Made by a program: the position numbers and the translations under genes. DNA of 11,967 nucleotides. Source: JBBQXV01 sp043785585. Its GTDB lineage: Bacteria; Myxococcota_A; Polyangia; Polyangiales; Polyangiaceae. The notes below the pieces were generated by a model. It worked only from the letters and a program-made list of their open reading frames with translations, did no database searches and had not been told where the DNA came from. Numbering within the stretch: position 1 is the first letter of the stretch; the number at the start of each line of letters is the position of its first letter. Of this stretch, positions 6,369 to 11,967 are shown in pieces. The stretch covers positions 1-11,967 of the forward strand of contig JAYVXB010000664.1 of assembly GCA_043785585.1 (NCBI GenBank), in the 5' to 3' direction.

Positions 6369-7207
6369 GTCTTGACGTCCGGAGCGCGCACGCTCGGCCG
6401 GTGGTGCAGGACGACCTCGGCGCCGGGTCGCGCAGCGATCGCGAGGGTCGCGGGCGGCTGGAACGAGATCGGCACGTTCGGACCACCGACGAGATCGTAG
6501 AAGGAGGTGGCGACGCGTTCCATACGCAGCGGTCCGAGCTCCTCGGAGACACGCTTCCACGTGCATCCTTCGCACAGCGCTTTCACGAACGCTTCGGCGC
6601 TGCGAAAGACGAGCGTGTGGCGAACGACGGTATGACGCACCATCGAGAGCCCCGCGTCTTCGAACATCTGCGCCATCAAGTCGCGCTCCGCATCGACGTA
6701 CGGATTGGGCACGCCGTGCGCCGGCTCGTGCGCGAGGAGGCACTGCTGGATCTGATCGAACGGCTGCCCTTTCTCGGACGGCCCCCAGGTGATGATCCCG
6801 AGCTTGCCCTGCGGTGCGAGCGCGTCGCGCCACGCGCGGAGCGCCTCGCCGCGATCGGGGAGCTGCCACAGCCCGAAGGCGCACGCGATCGCGTCGTACG
6901 GACCGCCCGTGACGTCGGTCGCGTCGGCGACGGCGCACGCGATGCTCGTCTTGAAGCCGGCCTTCTCGACCTGCTCCGCGCAGATCCGCACCATCTCGGC
7001 GCTCTTGTCGGTGGCGCGAATGACGCCCGCGTCGCCGACGGTGCGCGCGACGGCGAGGACCTCGGAGCCCGGTCCCGCGCTCACGACGAGCGCGCGCTGA
7101 CCGGCGTGGAGCGCGAGCTCGCGAACGAGGTCGAGGTGGTACGGGACGAAGCGAGGAACCCACTCCTCGAGGTAGCCGGCTGCGGCGCGGTCCCAGGGCG
7201 TGGCCAT
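6365..7207 (-). CDS. SAM-dependent methyltransferase, class I (UbiE-like)
   Basis: 280 residues from the ATG at 7207. Seen: a short N-terminal helix region MATPWDRAAAGYLEEWVP, motif I as VVSAGPGSEVL at 41-51 (the usual acidic residue is replaced by Ser43 but the glycine-rich loop is kept), Asp67 in the position expected to bind the SAM ribose, ADATDV at 94-99, YDAIACAFGLWQLPD at 104-118, and LAPQGKLGIITWG, the post-motif strand common in UbiE/class I enzymes. The C-terminal half (from about 160) is more variable and probably sets the substrate, which cannot be inferred. It sits 75 bp from a divergent gene and overlaps the downstream secreted-protein gene by 4 nt. Its SAM would come from MetK, encoded 600 bp away. 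Confidence 0.85.
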   Translation of the reverse strand: MATPWDRAAAGYLEEWVPRFVPYHLDLVRELALHAGQRALVVSAGPGSEVLAVARTVGDAGVIRATDKSAEMVRICAEQVEKAGFKTSIACAVADATDVTGGPYDAIACAFGLWQLPDRGEALRAWRDALAPQGKLGIITWGPSEKGQPFDQIQQCLLAHEPAHGVPNPYVDAERDLMAQMFEDAGLSMVRHTVVRHTLVFRSAEAFVKALCEGCTWKRVSEELGPLRMERVATSFYDLVGGPNVPISFQPPATLAIAARPGAEVVLHHRPSVRAPDVKT

Positions 7208-7265
7208 GAACCGAGCATAGATCGAGCGCGACGCCCGCGCGTCGGAATGCGAGGGGGCGCGAGGT

Positions 7266-7274
7266 TGCTACTCT
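7266..7274 (+). promoter_or_regulatory. Possible extended -10 promoter, near-leaderless
   Basis: TGCTACTCT resembles an extended -10 (TGnTAnnnT) and ends 8 nt before the ATG at 7283. If it is used, transcription would start at or near the ATG. No ribosome binding site is seen before this ATG, and no good -35 box is seen. Inference. Confidence 0.35.
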
Positions 7275-7282
7275 CACGGGAC

Positions 7283-7501
7283 ATGAACTTCGATCCGAAC
7301 GCCTTGTTCGCCGGCCTCGTCGTCGGCTCGATTGGCTTCGTCGCGTTCATCTACGGAAAGCGTCAGGCGCGAGCGCCGCAGATGATCGTTGGTATCGCGA
7401 TGATGGTGTACCCGTACTTCGTATCGAACCCGCTCGTCATCGGCGGGATCGCGGTCGGGTTGCTCGCCGCGTTGTGGCTCGTCGTTCGTCTCGGCTGGTG
7501 A
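7283..7501 (+). CDS. Small three-helix membrane protein, conserved type
   Basis: 72 residues: MNFDPNALFAGL start, predicted membrane helices at about 7-24, 32-48 and 50-69, joined by a basic loop YGKRQAR and a PYFVSNP turn. The 'GLxxGSIGFxxFxYGKxQ...P....GxxxMVYPYFVSN' layout recalls a widespread small inner-membrane protein family, some members of which are loosely labelled amino-acid transport proteins; there is no evidence of transport here. The ATG at 7283 is the only start that keeps the first helix intact. It is divergent from the methyltransferase and 77 bp upstream of gcvT, on the same strand but with a separate gcvT promoter candidate between them. Confidence 0.82.
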   Translation: MNFDPNALFAGLVVGSIGFVAFIYGKRQARAPQMIVGIAMMVYPYFVSNPLVIGGIAVGLLAALWLVVRLGW

Positions 7502-7539
7502 GCGCGCGGCGTGTTCCACGGCCGTCCTCTGCCTCCCTC

Positions 7540-7568
7540 GTGACAACCGCGGGTCGCGCGTTTAGGCT
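7540..7568 (+). promoter_or_regulatory. gcvT promoter: GTGACA-N17-TAGGCT
   Basis: A -35-like GTGACA (7540-7545, one mismatch to TTGACA) and a -10-like TAGGCT (7563-7568) are separated by exactly 17 nt. The gcvT ATG begins 10 nt after the -10, and there is no ribosome binding site between, so the transcript is probably leaderless or has an extremely short leader. There is no room for a glycine riboswitch in this 77-bp gap. Confidence 0.6.
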
Positions 7569-7578
7569 GCCGCCCGCA

Positions 7579-8703
7579 ATGACCGATGCTCCGCTTCGTC
7601 GCACTTCGCTCTACGCCGAGCACGTCGCCGCCGGCGCGCGGATCGTCCCGTTCGCCGGCTGGGAAATGCCTGTGCAGTACACAGGCATCGTCGACGAGCA
7701 CACCGCCGTACGAACGGCGGCGGGCCTCTTCGATGCGTCGCACATGGGCGAGCTCGAGCTGCGCGGCGAGTTCGCCGGGCACGTCGTCGACTACCTCACG
7801 ACGAACGACACGAAGAAGCTCGCCGACGGCCAGGCGCAGTACACGTGCGCGGTCAACGCCGGCGGGACGATTCTGGACGACCTCATCGTGTACCGCATCG
7901 CCGCGGATCGCTGGTTCATCGTCTGCAACGCCGGCAACCACGACAAGATCGCCGCGCTCTTTCGCAACGCCGCGGTCGACCACTGCGAGTTCGCCGATCA
8001 CAGCGACAAGACGGCTCTCATCGCGCTCCAGGGGCCCAAGGCGTTCGACGTCCTTGCGCTCGCGGGCGCCGACGCCGCCAACCTCCGCGACCTGCAAGGG
8101 TTCCACTTCCGCGACGCGATCATCGCGAACGTGAAGTGCACGGCGTCGCGCACCGGGTACACGGGCGAAGACGGCGTCGAGATCTTCTGCGGTTGGGACG
8201 ACGCGCCGACGTTGTGGCGAACGCTGCTCGAGCTCGGGCGCGCCATGGGTGTGAAGCCCGCCGGCCTCGGCGCGCGCGACACGCTCCGTCTCGAAGCGCG
8301 ATTGTCGCTTTACGGAAACGACATCGACGAGACGACGAACCCACTCGAAGCAGGGCTCGGCTGGATCGTAAAGCTCGACAAGGGGGACTTCGTCGGACGC
8401 ACCGCGCTCCAAGACATCAAAGCCAAGCCGCTCGCGCGAAAGCTCATCGGCTTCGAGATGACCGGTCGCGGCGTCGGGCGGCACGGCTACACGCTTCGCG
8501 ATCTCGACGGCAAGGACGTCGGCATCTGCACGAGCGGCGGCCCCGCGCCGACGGTTGGCAAGAGCATCGGCCTCGGCTATCTGCCGAGCGCGATGTGCGA
8601 AGTGGGGACGAAGTTTCTGGTCGACTGCCGCGGCAAGAACATCGAGGCCGTCGTCGTGAAGACCCCGTTCTACAAACGCGCGAAAGAAGGATCTGCGAAA
8701 TGA
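7579..8703 (+). CDS. gcvT: Glycine cleavage system T protein (aminomethyltransferase)
   Basis: Transfers the methylene group from the H-protein-bound aminomethyl-lipoate to tetrahydrofolate, releasing ammonia. 374 residues from the ATG at 7579; an open frame extends upstream but has no family similarity. Seen: SLYAEHVAAGARIVPFAGWEMP (10-31), FDASHMGELELRG (51-63), GGTILDDLIVYRI (95-107) with Asp101 at the catalytic aspartate position, GYTGEDGVEIF (193-203), GLGARDTLRLEA (229-240) and NPLEAGLGW (254-262), then the C-terminal barrel with GYLPSAMCEVG. All family landmarks are present at normal spacing. gcvH follows with an ATGA overlap; gcvP lies convergent 0.7 kb downstream. Confidence 0.97.
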   Translation: MTDAPLRRTSLYAEHVAAGARIVPFAGWEMPVQYTGIVDEHTAVRTAAGLFDASHMGELELRGEFAGHVVDYLTTNDTKKLADGQAQYTCAVNAGGTILDDLIVYRIAADRWFIVCNAGNHDKIAALFRNAAVDHCEFADHSDKTALIALQGPKAFDVLALAGADAANLRDLQGFHFRDAIIANVKCTASRTGYTGEDGVEIFCGWDDAPTLWRTLLELGRAMGVKPAGLGARDTLRLEARLSLYGNDIDETTNPLEAGLGWIVKLDKGDFVGRTALQDIKAKPLARKLIGFEMTGRGVGRHGYTLRDLDGKDVGICTSGGPAPTVGKSIGLGYLPSAMCEVGTKFLVDCRGKNIEAVVVKTPFYKRAKEGSAK

Positions 8704-9104
8704 GCGTCCCGGCCGACTTGAAGTACACGAAGGATCACGAGTGGACGCAGTCCAAGGATGGCGCCTCGGGCGCGGAGATGACGATCGGGATCACGGCGTT
8801 CGCGGTCGAGCAGCTCGGTGACATCACGCTGGTGAACCTCGACGTGAAGGCGGGTGACGTCGTCGCGGCCGGCAAGACGTTCGGGACGATCGAGAGCGTG
8901 AAGACGCTGAGCGATCTGTTCGCGCCCGTGAGCGGCAAGATTGTAAAAGTGAATGCCGACCTCGAGAAGCAGCCCGAGTTGGTCAACGAGGACTGCTACG
9001 GCAAGGGTTGGATGGTAGTGATCGCGCCGAGCGACGCCTCAGAGGGCGCAAAGCTCATGGATGCGACGGCGTATGGCGAGTACGTGAAGACCGCAGCGCA
9101 CTAG
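8700..9104 (+). CDS. gcvH: Glycine cleavage system H protein
   Basis: Lipoyl carrier that shuttles the aminomethyl intermediate between the P, T and L proteins. 134 residues, slightly above the usual 125-130. Seen: KYTKDHEWTQ near the N-terminus, GITAFAVEQLGDITLVNLD (30-48), and GTIESVKTLSDLFAPVSGKI (62-81) with Lys68 as the lipoylation site, then NEDCYGKGWMVVI. A six-residue insert (GASGAE, 21-26) lies after HEWTQSKD where shorter homologues have a tight turn. The start ATG overlaps the gcvT TGA (ATGA), with AAGAAGGA at 8684-8691 inside the end of gcvT as its ribosome binding site. Confidence 0.97.
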   Translation: MSVPADLKYTKDHEWTQSKDGASGAEMTIGITAFAVEQLGDITLVNLDVKAGDVVAAGKTFGTIESVKTLSDLFAPVSGKIVKVNADLEKQPELVNEDCYGKGWMVVIAPSDASEGAKLMDATAYGEYVKTAAH

Positions 9105-9160
9105 TCTCATCCCCACTCGCGTTCACGCTCGCGGGGACCCCTTGCGCGGATTCAATCGAC

Positions 9161-9164
9161 GGAG
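9161..9164 (+). promoter_or_regulatory. Ribosome binding site of the Cys-rich lipoprotein gene
   Basis: GGAG lies 7 nt before the ATG at 9172. An in-frame ATG at 9166 is only one base from the motif, so 9172 is the likely start. Confidence 0.6.
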
Positions 9165-9171
9165 AATGGTC

Positions 9172-9384
9172 ATGAAGAAGGTTTTCGTTGTGGCGGTGTC
9201 GTTGGTGGTAGCGGCGCTCGCGGCATGCAGCGGCGGCGTCTCGCAGGGCGAAGAGTGCGGCGGATCGCAGGACGACTGCTCGTCGAACCTCTCCTGCCAG
9301 CCGATCGCGGGGCGCGGGCACAGCTACTGCTGCCCGACACCGGCCGAGGTGAGCCACTACCAGAACTGCCACGCGCTGAAGTAG
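9172..9384 (+). CDS. Small cysteine-rich lipoprotein, function unknown
   Basis: 70 residues. Seen: a lipoprotein signal peptide MKKVFVVAVSLVVAALAAC with lipobox LAAC, lipidated Cys19. The 52-residue mature chain has six more cysteines at 29, 36, 42, 53, 54 and 66 (C-X6-C-X5-C-X10-CC-X11-C), an even number that could make three disulfides, plus several Gly/Ser. Such Cys-rich lipoproteins are common in myxobacterial-type genomes; I recognise no named family. It is exported, probably anchored in the inner leaflet of the outer membrane because residue +2 is Ser. It lies 67 bp downstream of gcvH on the same strand and could be read through from gcvTH. It ends 7 bp from the gcvP stop of the opposite strand. 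Confidence 0.75.
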   Translation: MKKVFVVAVSLVVAALAACSGGVSQGEECGGSQDDCSSNLSCQPIAGRGHSYCCPTPAEVSHYQNCHALK

Positions 9385-9391
9385 TCGCGCG

Positions 9392-11967
9392 CTACGCATA
9401 CGCCTGCATCGGCGGGCACGAGCAGACCAAGTTGCGGTCGCCGAACGCGTTGTTGATGCGGCCGACGCACGGCCAGAACTTCCAGCGACGCGCGTACGTC
9501 GACGGGAAGGCGGCGGTGTCGCGCGAGTACGGTTTCGTCCACTCGGCGACGGTCATCGCTTCCGCGGTATGCGGCGCGTTTTTGAGGACGTTGTCATCGC
9601 GCGGCATCGTCCCCTTCTCGATGGCTTCGATCTCGGCGCGGATGGATATCATCGCCTCGCAGAAGCGATCGAGCTCCGCCTTCGATTCGCTCTCGGTCGG
9701 CTCGATCATCATCGTGCTCGGGATCGGGAACGACATCGTCGGCGCGTGGAAGCCGTAGTCCATGAGGCGCTTCGCGATGTCCTCGACCTCGATACCCGCC
9801 GTGCGCTTGAAGTGGCGCATGTCGACGATGCACTCGTGCGCGACGCGGCCCTGCTTCCCTTTGTAGAAGACGGGGTACGACGCTTCGAGGCGCGACGCGA
9901 CGTAGTTGGCGTTGAGGATCGCGACCTTCGTCGCCTGCGTGAGCCCCTCGGCGCCCATCATCGCGATGTACGCCCAGCTGATGAGCAGGATGCTCGCGCT
10001 CCCCCACGGCGCCGCGGAGATCGCGCCGATGCCGTCGTCGCCGCCGACCTTGATCACCGGATGCGTCGGCAGATGCTTCGCGAGGAGCGCCGCGACGCCG
10101 ATCGGTCCCATGCCGGGACCGCCGCCGCCGTGCGGGATGCAGAACGTCTTGTGGAGATTGAGATGGCAGACGTCGGCGCCGATGTCGCCGGGGCGGCAGA
10201 GGCCCACCTGCGCGTTCATGTTCGCGCCATCCATGTAGACCTGCCCGCCGTGCGCGTGGACGATCGCGCAGATCTTCTGAATCTCTTCCTCGAAGACGCC
10301 GTGCGTCGACGGGTACGTGACCATGAGCGCGGCGAGATCCTTCGCGTGCTCTTTTGCTTTCGCTTCGAGATCCGCGACGTCGACGTTGCCTTTGTCGTCG
10401 CACGCGACGACGACGACCTTCATCCCCGCCATCGTCGCCGACGCCGGGTTGGTACCGTGCGCCGACGAGGGAATGAGGCAGACGTCGCGCCCTTTGTCGC
10501 CGCGGCTGTCGTGGTACTTGCGAATGACGAGGAGCCCCGCGTACTCGCCTTGCGATCCGGCGTTCGGTTGCAGGGAGATCCCCGGGAATCCGGTGATCTC
10601 GGAGAGCATCGCCTCGAGCTGCTTGAAGATCACCTGGTAGCCCGCGGTCTGCTTCACCGGCGCGAACGGATGCACGCGACCGAACGCGGCCCACGTCACC
10701 GGGATCATCTCGGTCGTCGCGTTGAGCTTCATCGTGCACGAGCCGAGCGGGATCATCGAGTAGCAGAGCGAGAGATCGCGCGACTCGAGCATCCGCACGT
10801 AGCGGAGCATCTCGGTCTCGGAGTGGTACGAGTTGAAGATCGCGTGCTGGAGGTACTCGCTCGTTCGGCTGTGATCGGCGTGCGCGACGGTCGCTTCCTT
10901 CGCGAGATCCTCGGCGCGCGCGACGGCCTTCGCACCTGGGAGGCCGCCTGCGAAGATCGCCAGAAGCGCGTCGACGTCGGACGGCTCGGTCGCTTCGTCG
11001 AACGCGACGCCGATCGATCGCGCGTCGATGCGGCGGAGGTTCGTCTTCTTCGCCTCGGCGGCCGCGAGCCACGCCGTCACCTGCGCGTCGCTCGCTTCGA
11101 TGCGGACCGTGTCGAAATACTGGGCATGCTTCACCGTCACGCCGAGCTTCGCGAGGCCGCGCGCGAACGTCGCGGTCATTCCGTGCACGCGTTCGGCGAT
11201 CGCGCGAACGCCCTTGGGCCCGTGGTAGACGGCGTACATGCCCGCGATGATCGCGAGGAGCGCCTGCGCCGTGCAGACGTTGCTCGTCGCCTTCTCGCGG
11301 CGGATGTGTTGCTCGCGCGTCGCGAGCGCCATGCGCAGAGCGTTGCGATCGTGCGCGTCCTTCGACACGCCGATGATGCGTCCCGGAAGCTTGCGGACGA
11401 ACTCGTTCTGCGTCGCGAAGAACGCCGCGTGCGGCCCGCCGTAGCCGAGCGGAACGCCGAAGCGTTGCGCGCTGCCGACGGCGATGTCCGCGCCGAGCTC
11501 GCCGGGCGGGACGAGAAGCGCGAGCGCGAGGATGTCCGCCGCCATCGTGACCATGCCGCCCTCGGCGTGGACGCGCTCGATGAACGCGCGAAAGTCGTGG
11601 ACCGCGCCGTCGGTCGCCGGATACTGGACGATCGCTCCGAACACCTTCGTTGCGAAATCGAACGTCCGATGATCGCCGACGATGACCTCGACGCCGAGGA
11701 CCGCCGAGCGCGTCTTCACGACGTCGATCGTCTGCGGGTGGCAGGTGTCCGAGATGAAGAGCGCCTTGTGCGTGTCGCTCCCTTTGAACGCATGCATCAT
11801 ATGCATCGCCTCGGCGGCGGCGGTGCCTTCGTCGAGGAGCGATGCGTTCGCGACGGGCCGCGCGGTGAGATCGCTGATCATCGTCTGGAAGTTGAGGAGC
11901 GCCTCGAGGCGACCTTGCGAGATCTCGGCCTGATACGGCGTGTACTGCGTGTACCAGCCGGGGTTCT
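9392..11967 (-). CDS. gcvP: Glycine dehydrogenase (decarboxylating), P protein, partial at 5' end
   Basis: PLP enzyme that decarboxylates glycine and passes the aminomethyl group to lipoylated GcvH. 857 residues are visible; the first visible residues are NPGWYTQYTPYQAEISQGRL, so roughly 100-110 N-terminal residues are cut off by the window edge (full length about 960). Seen: DEGTAAAEAM, the internal pseudo-repeat of the two P domains, GSCTMKLNATTEMIP, and NLHKTFCIPHGGGGPGMGPIG, where the Lys codon at 10148-10150 encodes the PLP Schiff-base lysine, and the C-terminal RKFWP-like RWKFWPCVGRINNAFGDRNLVC. It is the single-chain type, not split into P1/P2. It is convergent with gcvTH and so has its own promoter, outside the window. 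Confidence 0.97.
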   Translation of the reverse strand, partial: NPGWYTQYTPYQAEISQGRLEALLNFQTMISDLTARPVANASLLDEGTAAAEAMHMMHAFKGSDTHKALFISDTCHPQTIDVVKTRSAVLGVEVIVGDHRTFDFATKVFGAIVQYPATDGAVHDFRAFIERVHAEGGMVTMAADILALALLVPPGELGADIAVGSAQRFGVPLGYGGPHAAFFATQNEFVRKLPGRIIGVSKDAHDRNALRMALATREQHIRREKATSNVCTAQALLAIIAGMYAVYHGPKGVRAIAERVHGMTATFARGLAKLGVTVKHAQYFDTVRIEASDAQVTAWLAAAEAKKTNLRRIDARSIGVAFDEATEPSDVDALLAIFAGGLPGAKAVARAEDLAKEATVAHADHSRTSEYLQHAIFNSYHSETEMLRYVRMLESRDLSLCYSMIPLGSCTMKLNATTEMIPVTWAAFGRVHPFAPVKQTAGYQVIFKQLEAMLSEITGFPGISLQPNAGSQGEYAGLLVIRKYHDSRGDKGRDVCLIPSSAHGTNPASATMAGMKVVVVACDDKGNVDVADLEAKAKEHAKDLAALMVTYPSTHGVFEEEIQKICAIVHAHGGQVYMDGANMNAQVGLCRPGDIGADVCHLNLHKTFCIPHGGGGPGMGPIGVAALLAKHLPTHPVIKVGGDDGIGAISAAPWGSASILLISWAYIAMMGAEGLTQATKVAILNANYVASRLEASYPVFYKGKQGRVAHECIVDMRHFKRTAGIEVEDIAKRLMDYGFHAPTMSFPIPSTMMIEPTESESKAELDRFCEAMISIRAEIEAIEKGTMPRDDNVLKNAPHTAEAMTVAEWTKPYSRDTAAFPSTYARRWKFWPCVGRINNAFGDRNLVCSCPPMQAYA

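Noticed and set aside
7502..7578. Glycine riboswitch ahead of gcvT
   Set aside because: The gap is 77 bp, holds a good promoter ending 10 nt from the ATG, and shows no tandem aptamer folds.
9105..9160. Terminator after gcvH (CCCC...GGGG around 9113-9136)
   Set aside because: Only the four outer pairs match; the inside is mostly mismatched and no T-run follows.

Overview
The window is GC-rich, tightly packed bacterial chromosome with strong G/C bias at third codon positions. Gene content (glnB-glnA, metK, a single-chain glycine decarboxylase, small Cys-rich lipoprotein, apparently leaderless promoters of the type GTGACA-N17-TAGGCT) fits a high-GC deltaproteobacterial / Myxococcota-like (Polyangia) genome. 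That placement is inference from style, not from a marker gene. No mobile element, CRISPR array, tRNA or rRNA is visible.

Layout. 1-124 (-): 5' end of a PLP-dependent enzyme of the ACC deaminase / D-cysteine desulfhydrase family, divergent from 255-2042 (+): glnB (PII) and glnA (type I glutamine synthetase), preceded by a leader with two nested perfect inverted repeats. A strong GC hairpin follows glnA. 2221-5757 (-): a tight three-gene cluster read metK, then a DUF6882-like protein, then an FAD-dependent monooxygenase-like enzyme. 5871-7207 (-): a class I methyltransferase and a small secreted, probably outer-membrane, protein joined by a 4-nt GTGA overlap. 7283-7501 (+): a 72-residue three-helix membrane protein. 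7579-9104 (+): gcvT-gcvH of the glycine cleavage system with an ATGA overlap. 9172-9384 (+): a tiny Cys-rich lipoprotein. 9392-11967 (-): gcvP, facing gcvTH and cut by the window end.

How the genes fit together. PII and glutamine synthetase assimilate ammonium and sense nitrogen status. The glycine cleavage proteins P, T and H (with the L protein elsewhere) release ammonia and CO2 from glycine and load a one-carbon unit on tetrahydrofolate. MetK makes S-adenosylmethionine, and a SAM-dependent methyltransferase lies nearby. The neighbourhood is therefore nitrogen and one-carbon housekeeping, interspersed with several lineage-type genes of unknown role.

No clear new defence or mobile system is present. 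The points most worth a second look are the structured glnB leader, the linkage of metK with a DUF6882-like protein and a flavoprotein, the Cys-rich mini-lipoprotein wedged between gcvH and gcvP, and two short tandem repeats (8 bp x 4 upstream of metK; 6 bp x 3 inside a signal-peptide coding sequence).
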